Below are positions 43,510 through 53,739 of a stretch of 64,000 bases of DNA, one piece after another; positions within the stretch are counted from its first letter, which is position 1; each line of letters begins with the position of its first letter. The notes beneath the pieces were generated by a model, which was not told where the DNA came from, made no database searches, and was given only the letters and a program-made list of their open reading frames with translations. A program made the position numbers and the translations under genes. Origin of the DNA: Saprospirales bacterium GYS_P2D (GTDB lineage Bacteria; Bacteroidota; Bacteroidia; Chitinophagales; Saprospiraceae); contig WUUP01000005.1 of NCBI GenBank assembly GCA_009833045.1, positions 310,001 through 374,000 on the forward strand, read 5' to 3'.

Positions 43510-46500
43510 ATGAAGTCACTATTTTCACTAATAATTTTTATCGTCGGGGTAACGCATTTATTCCCTACGTATAGCCAGTCATTCAGGCCAATCGACATCT
43601 GTCCCAATACACTTATAATAGAAAAAGGTGACACTGATTGTACAAGTTCAACACAGATATTCCCTGCGAACAAAGTAGCTGGTAAAACTCTCCGACTACT
43701 CGAATCATCTCGAGTAGTAGAATTGGAAATGGGAGCGTCTCAGATCAATTCTTACATGTGCAATTGTGATTATGGAATCATACCAGAAGAACAGGAAGAA
43801 ATAGTATGTAGCACAGGAGAACGATATGAATCTACAACTATAGATTATTTCTTTGATGTTGTAAATTTTAGATGGATTGAGCCGCCTTTAAATTCTTCTA
43901 CTGCCTGTGAAGTTTTTAAAAACAGATATGGTTATTCAGAAGAGCCATTTTTCACTCAAACTGATTTTGATTTTTTCAGCGGAGTATTGAGAAATTCTTT
44001 TCAGGGAATTGCTTCAAGTGAGAAAGCTGTGGTAATGGGCTCTCCTTATATTGACGGGAGATATTTCACAAAAGATTTTTTATACGATCAGATTACTGCG
44101 TCATTTGAAGCATTAGAGAATAGAGCTGTTAGCTATGATAATTGTGAGTCAGATGTACAATCTTCTATCTCCCTATTTGACTTAAATCCTCAAACCTACA
44201 ATGGGAATTTTTCTTCATTACCAGAAGTTTTAGGTGTAGAAAGTCCATTACAACTATCAAATGTCCTACAAAAGGTAGTAAATGGAACAACCTCTGACGG
44301 GGAATCAAAAATCTTATTATCCGTCAGTGGAACTGTAAATACAAGTGTATCAATTGAATTGGATCCTAAATATGGGTCAATTGAGTTCCCTTGGGGGAAT
44401 GATATTTTCACTTTTGCTCAAGGAGCTAACTTTTACATAGCTGTATATACTCCGCCAAAAATATACCCTGAGGAATCTGAATCTCTTACCTTTCAGGGTG
44501 CTGAGTATACCAATATCGAGTTGGATTTTACCGTATATCAGGATGATGCGCCTACTGGAAATTTTAGTCATGTTCTACCTTTGATTAGGCCACCTGTCGT
44601 CCTGGTCCATGGCACCTATGACAATCCTGAAAATTGCTGGAAGACGGGCCTCACAGAATCGGCGAATGGTCTCTACCAAGAATTGTCGAGTCAGGGATTC
44701 AAAGTATTCACTTGTGACTATACTTCCTCTAATGGCACCAGTGATGGCAACTTTCAGACTCGATGTGGATCATCGGAAAATAGCTTTTTTACTGCTCGGG
44801 TGAATGATCTATGGTCCAGTTTTGAGTGTAATAAAAACATCGTCTATGAAAATCCAGGAGGTATCCGAGATGCTATCAGATATTATCGGGACTCGCTGAA
44901 TGTAGCCTGCACCCAAGTAGATGCTATCGGGCATAGTATGGGTGGAGTTTTGCTGAGGGTATATGCATCGGATCGGGATGATCAGGCATTTTATAGCTAT
45001 GACACGGATTACTATAGACCAGACAATTTTGAGCAGGGAGATATTAATCGATTGATCACTCTTGCGAGTACGCATCATGGTAGCGATGCCGCTTGGTTAG
45101 CTCGAGAAGTATATAACAATAGTATACGCTTCGGTCTCACTGACTGGCTGACTACGCTGATGCCCGTGACGCTTCCTACGCTATCTTGGCTTGCTGCCTG
45201 GTCCAAATATAATGGAGCCACCATCGATCAGGTGCCAGAGAGTGCAGCTTTGAGACGTATTGGTCCGACTCCGATTCCATCGCATGCCATGGTATTCTAT
45301 GTCAATGAGATGGAGGACATTAAGCAAGCCTCGATAGGAGATTATGGGACAGCGGTGGTGACCACTATGGCTTTATACTTTCAAGAGAGTCTCACGGAGA
45401 ATATCTGTAAGAAATTGGGTCTCGAATGGGACCGGCTACCGGATCATCTGAAGACACCATCAACCACCTATTATGACAGCTATACGAAAGAATATCTTGA
45501 TACCATAATCACAGATTTAGATCGATTTGTCGAGCTATATCGTGCCCCTCTTGAGTCGAATTATGAAGCATTTTATTGTGTGCCCAAAGCCATAGTGAAT
45601 AATGCTCTTCCGACATTCGAAAGCCAGAGCGTCGCTGTATTACAATATGAAACTGCGGAATCATCCATTAATGATTTTGATAATGACGAGCATCAAAATT
45701 TCATAGATCGGCGTGTAGATCTTTTTGAAGATGAGTATGTGCTCAATAGCTCTAAAGTTGACTTTGAAGAGTTTGACGAGTTAGTCAATAAGATACGATT
45801 CCTCATTTTTAAAAATGATCTCAATGATGGCACTGTCAGATACTTGAGTCAGGCTGGGGGGCTTGAGCACACTCCCTATATGAGTGAATTTCCTGAGTCG
45901 GTTCATTCTTATGCCCCTCGATACCCTGACGCAATAATCAAAATTTCGGCATTGCTCAAAAGTGGTATGGAGCAATTTGCTCCAGAAGGATTTCCAAATG
46001 CAGGTAGAAAACTCCCAATCTGGCTACCCGATATGAACACCGAAAGCGATATAATCACAGGCTGTGAAGCAGCCTGCTGGTCGGGTATGGTGCCTGACCA
46101 CGCTTTAGCATGGGCCAAAGTGGCGGATGAAAAAGATGTCATCATACTCAATCGTCCCGTCAATCCAGATGCTACGCCACTCATCTATAATAATGCTTCT
46201 ACGAAGGGTATGACCCTGAAAGGAAAAAGTTCTAACTGGGGACCACAGAAAGGGCTGATCACGGCGGATCAACGATTTAGCAAAATCTGGAAGCTGTACT
46301 CTGGCGCTGAAAGAGATGAGCAGGTCAAAGAATTTGATGAAAAAGTGGCGAAACTCATTAAAAGCAGCCCAGGAGTAGTCCAGAAAATACAACTGAAGAA
46401 AGAATTTGGACAAAAAGAATTTCTGACATGGATCGCTAAGGGTGAGGATGCTGAGCAAATCATCCGATTCAGCAATCTCAAGGGTGACTCTGTGTATACA

Positions 46501-47580
46501 TGGCGTGCTGACCTCCCAAAGGAAAAGCCATTCGTCGAATGCGAGTCTGACTGTAATGTAAATGAGTTGGATACATTTTTTGTATTGGCTAACCCTAATG
46601 ATTCATTAGCTGAATTGAATGGTGGCGACTACCCCGCATACACAGCCGACTATGACTTATTGGCCATTGGGTTTAGTGATAGAGCACTTTTTAATAATCC
46701 TAATCACCCTTATGATCCACCATTATTTCAACCGCCAGAAGACAACTTTGATTGTGAGATAGGTATCATGACCGGTGAGCAGAAAAAGCTTTTAAACCTA
46801 TTAAATCAAAGTGTACACCATACAGGATACAAAGGAGGTAATGTGGCTCATCATGGTCCCGAAAACCAGTTTTCCAATATGTCTTTTACCCGTTTTCACT
46901 GCGATGGTAGCTTCAAACCAAAAGAAATCACTGCGAATCCATATTTTGACTATCCCATCACCGCTTTCGAACCCGATGATGATCATCGATCCACCAAGGG
47001 TGTAGTCAGGACGATCAGGATGGGTCCGCCAGGCTATAAGGACATTAACCTAAAGCGGTATATAGCCGAAAAGCGTCGGCAAGGTTTCAACATCTATGCT
47101 AATCCTAATTCTCCATCTTGGGAATGGGAGTATTGGCGACCTTATAGTTATCAAGAGGGATTTGATGATCGGGACTATCCTGAGCTACCATCATATCCTG
47201 AGGAGCTGCCTCGTCCTAATCTACAGGCTTGTCTCGATGCATATGGGTGTGGAGATATAGCTTCTAAAAGGACCAAATCAGAAAGACAAGTACTACAGCG
47301 GCCACCGATACGAGTGAAAGCTAATCAGACTGCCGTAGCATATCCTAATCCAGCGGGAGATGAACCTATTTGGCTGGTAGTGCGACGAGATACTGCAGAG
47401 CCTATCTCTATATCAGTGATAGATGAGATGGGGCGGACCTATCATACTTTATCTGCGAATGCTTCAGCCGGGATTAATAAATATTTACTCGATACTCAGT
47501 CTCTTGAATCAGGATTATACTTGATCAGGATCTCGGGAGCTTCAGAATTACAAACCTTAAAAGTGATCATCCAAAAATGA
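43510..47580 (+). CDS. Large secreted protein with lipase-like alpha/beta hydrolase domain and T9SS sorting domain
   Basis: A 1356-residue secreted protein. Signal peptide 1-22 (ending TYSQ). Cys-rich N-terminal region; an alpha/beta hydrolase core: PPVVLVHGTYDNPENCW (about 361-375), then VDAIGHSMGGVLLRVYA with nucleophile Ser near 477 and LASTHHGSDAAW as in triacylglycerol lipases/PGAP1-like proteins. The remaining 800 residues are unrecognised. The end has a Por/T9SS C-terminal domain: AYPNPAGDEPIWLVV... LESGLYLIRISGASELQTLKVIIQK. It should be exported to the cell surface through the type IX system. Its stop overlaps the next gene (ATGA). Confidence 0.85.
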   Translation: MKSLFSLIIFIVGVTHLFPTYSQSFRPIDICPNTLIIEKGDTDCTSSTQIFPANKVAGKTLRLLESSRVVELEMGASQINSYMCNCDYGIIPEEQEEIVCSTGERYESTTIDYFFDVVNFRWIEPPLNSSTACEVFKNRYGYSEEPFFTQTDFDFFSGVLRNSFQGIASSEKAVVMGSPYIDGRYFTKDFLYDQITASFEALENRAVSYDNCESDVQSSISLFDLNPQTYNGNFSSLPEVLGVESPLQLSNVLQKVVNGTTSDGESKILLSVSGTVNTSVSIELDPKYGSIEFPWGNDIFTFAQGANFYIAVYTPPKIYPEESESLTFQGAEYTNIELDFTVYQDDAPTGNFSHVLPLIRPPVVLVHGTYDNPENCWKTGLTESANGLYQELSSQGFKVFTCDYTSSNGTSDGNFQTRCGSSENSFFTARVNDLWSSFECNKNIVYENPGGIRDAIRYYRDSLNVACTQVDAIGHSMGGVLLRVYASDRDDQAFYSYDTDYYRPDNFEQGDINRLITLASTHHGSDAAWLAREVYNNSIRFGLTDWLTTLMPVTLPTLSWLAAWSKYNGATIDQVPESAALRRIGPTPIPSHAMVFYVNEMEDIKQASIGDYGTAVVTTMALYFQESLTENICKKLGLEWDRLPDHLKTPSTTYYDSYTKEYLDTIITDLDRFVELYRAPLESNYEAFYCVPKAIVNNALPTFESQSVAVLQYETAESSINDFDNDEHQNFIDRRVDLFEDEYVLNSSKVDFEEFDELVNKIRFLIFKNDLNDGTVRYLSQAGGLEHTPYMSEFPESVHSYAPRYPDAIIKISALLKSGMEQFAPEGFPNAGRKLPIWLPDMNTESDIITGCEAACWSGMVPDHALAWAKVADEKDVIILNRPVNPDATPLIYNNASTKGMTLKGKSSNWGPQKGLITADQRFSKIWKLYSGAERDEQVKEFDEKVAKLIKSSPGVVQKIQLKKEFGQKEFLTWIAKGEDAEQIIRFSNLKGDSVYTWRADLPKEKPFVECESDCNVNELDTFFVLANPNDSLAELNGGDYPAYTADYDLLAIGFSDRALFNNPNHPYDPPLFQPPEDNFDCEIGIMTGEQKKLLNLLNQSVHHTGYKGGNVAHHGPENQFSNMSFTRFHCDGSFKPKEITANPYFDYPITAFEPDDDHRSTKGVVRTIRMGPPGYKDINLKRYIAEKRRQGFNIYANPNSPSWEWEYWRPYSYQEGFDDRDYPELPSYPEELPRPNLQACLDAYGCGDIASKRTKSERQVLQRPPIRVKANQTAVAYPNPAGDEPIWLVVRRDTAEPISISVIDEMGRTYHTLSANASAGINKYLLDTQSLESGLYLIRISGASELQTLKVIIQK

Positions 47581-49391
47581 AATTAGTAGTAATTTGTATT
47601 GGGCTGCTCTTCAGCACGCTGATTATCGCACAGGCACCCTATGCATTTAATTATCAAGGAGTAGCAAAAGATAGTGATGGCTTCACACTATATGATCAGG
47701 CGATTACTCTTAGAATTAGTTTGATCGAAGACTTTGATCAAGGAGACATTGTTTTTATTGAGGAACATTATACCAGTACCAATGCAAGCGGTTTATTCGC
47801 CCTTCGGATTGGCCAAGGTGAACCAATTTTAGGCAACCTGAGAACGATTGAATGGGGTGATCATGACTACTATATCAGGACTGAGATAGATATTCAGGGA
47901 GGCACTTCTTTTGTAGATTTGGGTACCACCCAGCTTTTTTCAGTGCCCTACGCACTATATGCGGCACAGTCAGGCGGTAGTGATGAGGGTGGCACAGACG
48001 ATCAATTGCTTCAGCTATCTGGTAATACACTTAGTATTGAAGACGGTAACGCCGTTGATCTCTCGGCTATAGCAGGTGATGATGCAGATGCTGATCCACA
48101 GAATGAACTTCAGACCCTGAGTATCTCTGGACAAACTCTTTCTATCACAGGAGGCAATTCGGTTACTCTTCCATCTTCGAGCAGTGGTGGAGCCGATGAT
48201 CAAAATCTCAGTTTTACAGGTACGACACTTAGTATCGAGGGAGGTAATAGTGTGAATCTCAGTAGTCTGCAGGATGGATTTGTAGATGCGGATGCTGACC
48301 CCAGCAATGAACTACAGAGCTTGACATTGACGGGAAATACGCTGTCTCTCAGCGGAGCTAATAGTGTGACGCTGCCACAAGGTGGATCGGGGGATACATA
48401 CTGGGAATCGGATGAAGATTTTTCCATTTTTTATGACGGGTGGGTAGGTGTTAACTTGGGTGATAAACGCCTTATCACGATGAGTGAAAATATTTCAAAC
48501 TCAGGCGATGTGGAGATTTATGGAGAAAATGAAAGTTCTAACTTATGGTTCACGAGTTTAGATGAGTATCCTAATAATGGAGCAATAGGTATTGGAAATT
48601 CGGAGAGCGAATACAAGATTATAACCTACGTTAATTCTGATAATGCAGGTGAATTTTGGGCGGGCGGAGATAATGGAAATGCTAATGTTTTTATATCACA
48701 TATATCGAGTTCAGCCAATTCGGGTTTCATTGGAGTTTATAATGAGGATGACAGAAGTGTAGCTATGAATGCAGAACTCAGTGGTCAAGGAAATTTGACA
48801 ACATACGGAAGCAATGGCAATACCAATACAAGACTGTCTTGGCTAAATGGGCGTACAAACAATGGGTATATATCAGTCCATGATACAGGTGGCAATGAAC
48901 AAGCGGGACTATATGTCAATTCTACTGGCCAGGGAGTAGTATTCGCCGATCTCAAAAACTTTAAGACGGATCATCCCAAGAACAATGAAAAGGAGATCGT
49001 ATATGCATCATTAGAAGGACCAGAAGCAGCAGCGTATGTACGAGGAACGGCCACATTGGAACATGGTAGTGCCAGTATTGATTTTCCTGAGTATTTTTCT
49101 CTTATCATATCGGGGACAGCAGGGATGACTGTCCATATCACACCGCTATCAGCGGAGTCCAAAGGGATCGCAGTGGTTAAAAAAGGAAAATCCGGATTTA
49201 GGGTACAAGAACTGCTGGGAGGAAATGGCACCTACGAGTTTGATTGGGAAGTGAAGGCCGTCAGAGCGGGGTATGAAGATTATAAGGTCGTAAGAAATAA
49301 AAACCAAGATCGACCTGAACGCTCCTCCTCATCACATCCTGAACCTTCCATGAATACTACATCCTCTAATACTCTGAAAAATCGAGAATAA
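47577..49391 (+). CDS. Exported protein with LSGNTLSI-type beta repeats
   Basis: A 604-residue exported protein. Signal peptide 1-18; the N-terminal domain PYAFNYQGVAKDSDG... ITLRISLIEDF... YALYAAQSGG is common to Bacteroidota surface proteins with collagen-like or tail-fibre-like parts. Four short repeats follow (about 143-290: LSGNTLSIEDGNAVDLS, ISGQTLSITGGNSVTLP, FTGTTLSIEGGNSVNLS, LTGNTLSLSGANSVTLP), separated by DADADPxNELQ linkers, then a beta-rich region, and a C-terminal domain EIVYASLEGPEAAAYVRGTATLEHG. No typical T9SS domain is seen at the end. It overlaps the lipase-like gene by 4 nt. Confidence 0.78.
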   Translation: MKLVVICIGLLFSTLIIAQAPYAFNYQGVAKDSDGFTLYDQAITLRISLIEDFDQGDIVFIEEHYTSTNASGLFALRIGQGEPILGNLRTIEWGDHDYYIRTEIDIQGGTSFVDLGTTQLFSVPYALYAAQSGGSDEGGTDDQLLQLSGNTLSIEDGNAVDLSAIAGDDADADPQNELQTLSISGQTLSITGGNSVTLPSSSSGGADDQNLSFTGTTLSIEGGNSVNLSSLQDGFVDADADPSNELQSLTLTGNTLSLSGANSVTLPQGGSGDTYWESDEDFSIFYDGWVGVNLGDKRLITMSENISNSGDVEIYGENESSNLWFTSLDEYPNNGAIGIGNSESEYKIITYVNSDNAGEFWAGGDNGNANVFISHISSSANSGFIGVYNEDDRSVAMNAELSGQGNLTTYGSNGNTNTRLSWLNGRTNNGYISVHDTGGNEQAGLYVNSTGQGVVFADLKNFKTDHPKNNEKEIVYASLEGPEAAAYVRGTATLEHGSASIDFPEYFSLIISGTAGMTVHITPLSAESKGIAVVKKGKSGFRVQELLGGNGTYEFDWEVKAVRAGYEDYKVVRNKNQDRPERSSSSHPEPSMNTTSSNTLKNRE

Positions 49392-51367
49392 TGAGAATCG
49401 GGATAGCCTTTGGACTACTTTTTCTCATCATATCGGAGACGATCTATGCTCAGGAAGTAGAGAGATCTATCATCGCCACAGCAGGGAGCACCCTCTCTAT
49501 TGAAGAGCTGAGCATAGAGTGGACATTAGGTGAAGCATTTATCAGTGGATATGAAGGAAGTACTGCTCGTCTTGATGAAGGTTTTCATCAAGGTGATTTG
49601 GTATTTACTAATAAGATCGAGCTACCAGATCTATCAATTTCGGATTTCGAACTTGAATCGAATAGCTTAATTCCAGGCGAGCGGTTTATCCAATCTCAGT
49701 TACACTATACTATCGAAGATAATTCCCTTTTTGCTCATGGTAATTTAGTATACATTGACATTGTCCTCTCTCGTGATACGCTGATAGATGAGTCCGATCT
49801 TAGTATAGCTCATATCCCATTTCAGATGGACGGGATGTATGTAGAAGATAGTATTATCAGATATATTGATATCCCTGATGAGGTGGGATTAGGGGAGTGG
49901 TATTTTCTGATACAGATTGATTCAGAGCAAAGCATAGATGAAAGCGATGAATCAAACAACGTATTTTATTATACGATACATATAGTAGATCCTTCAGAGA
50001 TATTTCCAGATCTGATTGTCGAAAATGTGGGATTAATTGAGGAGGCTCTTTATCCAGGGGGCCAATTGAAAATCTTGAACTTTACGATGAAAAATATTGG
50101 TGTAGATGCATCACTTGCTGTAGGGAGTAGTTTGTTTCTTTCTTATAATGACAGTTATGGAGATACTGACGACATAGAAATAGGATTTGGGTATTTTACA
50201 GGTACTCTTGATACAGATGATAGCGTACTTATCAATGTTTATTTTGAAACTCCTGACTCAATAGCACCTGGAAGGTATACAGCTTTTCTATGCATCAATC
50301 CCTATGGAATACAGGAGGAGTCAAACTATGAGAATAATTGTTATTCCTTTGATTTATTCATATCTGATCCATTCAATACGGCAGATTTAATAGTTGATTT
50401 TATAGATAGTCATTCATTTTACTATCAGAATGATTACGCCCTCATCGATATCACTATTGCAAATCAAGGCGGCACTGATGGATCTGATTTTATTGGAGAG
50501 TTATTTATTTCCGTAGATACAGTCTGGAGCGAAGACGATGTAGAGCTGGGATTGATCATAGGAGATACTGTCAAGAGTAATGAAAGTGTTATTCATACTA
50601 CTTATGCTTTTTTTGATGAGTCAGCTATTTCGGCGGGAGATTACTATTTGATCATTCGACTGGATATCTATGATCAGATTTTTGAATATGACGAATCTAA
50701 TAACACGAGATATAAGTCGGTCACCATACTGGATGTTGAAGAGGCTCCTGATTTGATAGTAGAAGATGTGGAAGTATCCTCTTCCATCAATGCTAATGAT
50801 AGTCTTGCGTTAGTTGGGACTATTCAGAATATTGGTGCTGGCATAGCCCGAGAAAGCAGAATGACATTCTATTATTCTCTTCAAGACACTCTTTCCTCCG
50901 CTTCAACGTACTTAGGCTATACGGATATTGGTGAGTTGGATGCTTCAGCCATTGAGGAAGCCAGCTTTACGTTTTATCTCGGTGATACTTTGCTGTATGC
51001 TACAGATAGCTCCCACTATGTTCATGCAGTAGCAGATGGCTTTGGTCGTTTAGGAGAGCCAGATGAGACCAATAATGTAAAAGGTATAAAGCTTGATTTC
51101 AGTAATCAAATGACTACATCACTTTCAAATATGATAACATCTGATCTCTTCACACTTTATCCTATACCTGCTATGACTACCATTCATGTACAGAAAGAAG
51201 ATCCGAGATTTAGTGATTACGAGATTTTAGATATACTTGGTCGTATCGCCAAGTCGGGAAAATTCACAGAGGTAATAGACATATCAGATTTACATCCTGG
51301 TCATTACTGGATGAGGATCAATGATAGTGGCGGAGGCTACGGGATCAGATCTTTTGTGAAAGAATGA
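49391..51367 (+). CDS. Secreted CARDB-repeat protein with T9SS sorting domain
   Basis: A 658-residue secreted protein. Signal peptide 1-20 (ending TIYAQ), then a SprB-like start (IIATAGSTLSIEELSIEWTLGEAFI) and four Ig-like CARDB repeats beginning PDLSISDFELES, PDLIVENVGLIE, ADLIVDFIDSH and PDLIVEDVEVSS (residues about 80-560), each with the YD/DESNN end motif. The C-terminus (LYPIPAMTTIHVQ... IDISDLHPGHYWMRINDSGGGYGIRSFVKE) is a type IX sorting domain. Likely adhesin or surface scaffold. It overlaps the preceding gene by 1 nt and ends the operon. Confidence 0.87.
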   Translation: MRIGIAFGLLFLIISETIYAQEVERSIIATAGSTLSIEELSIEWTLGEAFISGYEGSTARLDEGFHQGDLVFTNKIELPDLSISDFELESNSLIPGERFIQSQLHYTIEDNSLFAHGNLVYIDIVLSRDTLIDESDLSIAHIPFQMDGMYVEDSIIRYIDIPDEVGLGEWYFLIQIDSEQSIDESDESNNVFYYTIHIVDPSEIFPDLIVENVGLIEEALYPGGQLKILNFTMKNIGVDASLAVGSSLFLSYNDSYGDTDDIEIGFGYFTGTLDTDDSVLINVYFETPDSIAPGRYTAFLCINPYGIQEESNYENNCYSFDLFISDPFNTADLIVDFIDSHSFYYQNDYALIDITIANQGGTDGSDFIGELFISVDTVWSEDDVELGLIIGDTVKSNESVIHTTYAFFDESAISAGDYYLIIRLDIYDQIFEYDESNNTRYKSVTILDVEEAPDLIVEDVEVSSSINANDSLALVGTIQNIGAGIARESRMTFYYSLQDTLSSASTYLGYTDIGELDASAIEEASFTFYLGDTLLYATDSSHYVHAVADGFGRLGEPDETNNVKGIKLDFSNQMTTSLSNMITSDLFTLYPIPAMTTIHVQKEDPRFSDYEILDILGRIAKSGKFTEVIDISDLHPGHYWMRINDSGGGYGIRSFVKE

Positions 51368-51378
51368 GAAATCATTCT
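51361..51378 (+). terminator. Weak hairpin at the end of the secreted-protein operon
   Basis: AGAATGA-GAAA-TCATTCT, a 7-bp perfect stem with GAAA tetraloop, overlaps the stop codon; it is followed by mixed sequence, with a T run only about 30 nt later. The gap to 51711 shows no gene and no promoter I would defend. Confidence 0.4.
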
Positions 51379-51711
51379 CATCTTGTGATTTACTACTTTT
51401 TTACTAAAAATATACTTCTTTTGGTGCCTCAGTTTACATTAGTGTGATCATTTGCTTTGACCTATCACTTGTCTCTTTGTAATGGATCTTTATCAGACTG
51501 AAGTCAAATGAGTTTTTTAGCTGATTTAGCCATTTACTTTTATGGCGTTCTTCTGTACTTGTCTATAGTTTGGATATAAGTCTTATCCCATTATATTAAG
51601 ACATCTGAGGGTATGGTTTTGACAAGTAATCCTTATGTTTTCAACTTAAACTTTCTACAGCTGTTTCTATTTCTTTAGCGAGAAATTAACTCCCTTTACT
51701 ATAGTTTCAAC

Positions 51712-52419
51712 ATGAAAAACACTACAAAACTTATCTTAATCTGCCTGATAAGCTTGATCGGTAGCGCACCTCTATACAGCCAGGGAAGCCCAGAAGAAGA
51801 TCAACTTGGAGCCTGGTACATGTACTTCTTTAACAAGAAATTTAATAATAGCCAGTTTGGGGTTCAGGGTGATTACCAGTTTAGATATTGGGATTTTGGT
51901 GGAGATCTCGAGCAGGTTCTTCTACGGACGGGAGTGACCTATCGCCCAAAGAATGCAGATATTTTATTCACTTTAGGATATGGACATATCACTTCGGGAG
52001 CTTTTGGAGAGAGTAGCGCTACCAGTGTAGAAAGTAGAGTCTATCAGGAGGCATTATTTCCTCAGAAGATTGGGGCACGAGTGCTATTGACTCACAGATT
52101 GAGACTGGAGCAGCGATGGGTAGAGGGACAGGACTTTAGGACTCGGCATCGGTATAATCTCTTTGTCAATATCCCATTCAATGATACTAAACTGGGTAAA
52201 GGGGTAATACACGCTGCGCTATATAATGAAATATTCATCAATGGACAGACAGATATCGGCAATGATCGGACCGTCCAGCTCTTTGATCGAAACCGTAGCT
52301 ATATAGGCGTGGGCTATGGCATCAGTAGTAAGATGAGAGTACAGCTGGGGTGGATGCGACAGACCACAGCAAACTGGGCAAAGAATCAAGCTCAGGTGAG
52401 TCTGCATCATAGCTGGTAG
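51712..52419 (+). CDS. DUF2490 outer-membrane beta-barrel protein
   Basis: A 235-residue protein with a signal peptide (1-22, ending APLYSQG) and alternating hydrophobic/aromatic strands typical of a small beta-barrel: QLGAWYMYFFNKKFNNSQFGVQGDYQFRYWDF, LRTGVTYRPKNADILFTLGYGHI, RLRLEQRWVE, IGVGYGISSKMRVQLGWMRQT, ending in aromatic HHSW, as for outer-membrane proteins. It matches family DUF2490. Function unknown. Convergent with the AI-2E family gene. Confidence 0.85.
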   Translation: MKNTTKLILICLISLIGSAPLYSQGSPEEDQLGAWYMYFFNKKFNNSQFGVQGDYQFRYWDFGGDLEQVLLRTGVTYRPKNADILFTLGYGHITSGAFGESSATSVESRVYQEALFPQKIGARVLLTHRLRLEQRWVEGQDFRTRHRYNLFVNIPFNDTKLGKGVIHAALYNEIFINGQTDIGNDRTVQLFDRNRSYIGVGYGISSKMRVQLGWMRQTTANWAKNQAQVSLHHSW

Positions 52420-52426
52420 ACCTCCA

Positions 52427-53698
52427 CTACATATTCTGCGTGATACGCTTCACCACCTTAAACTCGCTCAAGAATACCTTAGCTACTACACGTAATACGG
52501 TGTATGACGGGATGGCGAGTATCATGCCTACCACTCCGCCGATCTTAGCACCCATGAGTACGACTATGAATATCTCTAAAGGATGTGCCTTGACGCTCTT
52601 GCCAAAAATGGTCGGCTGTATCAAGAAATTATCTATCATTTGCATGCTGGCGAATACTCCTAATACTTTTAAGATTTTAGGTAATAAGACATCATAAAAG
52701 GCCACATCGAGATTAGCTGAGACTACTATGATTACGCCGAACGCTGCTCCAAGTATTGGTCCGATGTATGGTACGACATTCATCAGAGCTGCAAAAAATC
52801 CTATCAATAAGGCATTCTGAACTCCCAAGAAACTTAAGACCGATGTGACATAAATAGTAATAACAATGATCTGTGTAGCTATTCCTATGAAATATCGGAT
52901 CAGCAGATTAGCACTTTCATCGATAGCATGTACAGATTGATCTTCAAATTCATTAGGCACGAGCGCCTTCACCATTTTACTGAACAACCCCTGCTCTTTG
53001 AGAAAGAAAAAGGCTATGAAAAGTACAGACATAAAAGTGATCAGAAGATTGCCTAAAAAGCCTACTACCGATCCAAACAGTCCAGTGATCCGTGATGGAT
53101 TGACAAATTCAATAATGCTTTTTTTCGCTCGCTCAAAAAAGTCATCATTCTTATTGACTTCGTAGATACTTTCCTCTTCTTCAAGGACAGGAGGCTGATT
53201 GACATTGAGCACGATAGTGATCCCTGTAGACATGGTGTCTCCATGATCGTGGATGAGTGAGTCTATCTCTACGAGTTGCATCTCTTTGTCACGTTTCAGT
53301 TTGGCAGCTCGCTTTATAGAGTCTTCTTTGCTGTGATCTTCTGGCAGGAGACCTTTATTGACGAGCCATTCGCTCCAGTCATCTAATGGCTCTTCAAAAC
53401 TCAGAGCGAGCTGCTCGTAGTCGATATCTGCAAACTTGCGAGCCTGCTGTACGATAGGCGGGATAAACATCCATACTATCGCCAATAAGATGAGTGCAAA
53501 TGAGATCAATGTACTGATAGCGGCCGCAGTTTTGCCGATGTATTTACTCAGAAGATTATTTAGGGGTGCGCCCAGCATCGATACTACCCAAGCCAGTATG
53601 ACATAGGTGAATATATCGCTGAAGTAATAGATCATTAGTCCCACTAAGATCAAGGGGATAGCGGCGACGATATATTTTTGGTAGGTTTTGAATGCCAT
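52427..53698 (-). CDS. AI-2E family (TqsA/PerM-like) transporter
   Basis: A 423-residue membrane protein of the AI-2E exporter superfamily. About eight TM helices: two at the start (about 9-27, 30-45), one near 65-80, then after a large soluble insert (about 85-200, with charged and acidic sequence) TMs from about 205 to 405. The motif FFAALMNVVPYIGPILGAAFGVIIV and the C-terminal GGVVGMILAIPSYTVLRVVAKV are family hallmarks. Substrate not defined. The insert is larger than in E. coli TqsA. Confidence 0.9.
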   Translation of the reverse strand: MAFKTYQKYIVAAIPLILVGLMIYYFSDIFTYVILAWVVSMLGAPLNNLLSKYIGKTAAAISTLISFALILLAIVWMFIPPIVQQARKFADIDYEQLALSFEEPLDDWSEWLVNKGLLPEDHSKEDSIKRAAKLKRDKEMQLVEIDSLIHDHGDTMSTGITIVLNVNQPPVLEEEESIYEVNKNDDFFERAKKSIIEFVNPSRITGLFGSVVGFLGNLLITFMSVLFIAFFFLKEQGLFSKMVKALVPNEFEDQSVHAIDESANLLIRYFIGIATQIIVITIYVTSVLSFLGVQNALLIGFFAALMNVVPYIGPILGAAFGVIIVVSANLDVAFYDVLLPKILKVLGVFASMQMIDNFLIQPTIFGKSVKAHPLEIFIVVLMGAKIGGVVGMILAIPSYTVLRVVAKVFLSEFKVVKRITQNM

Positions 53699-53739
53699 AT
53701 GCGTGAACTAATGCTCAATATAGCAATCAAATATGATAC

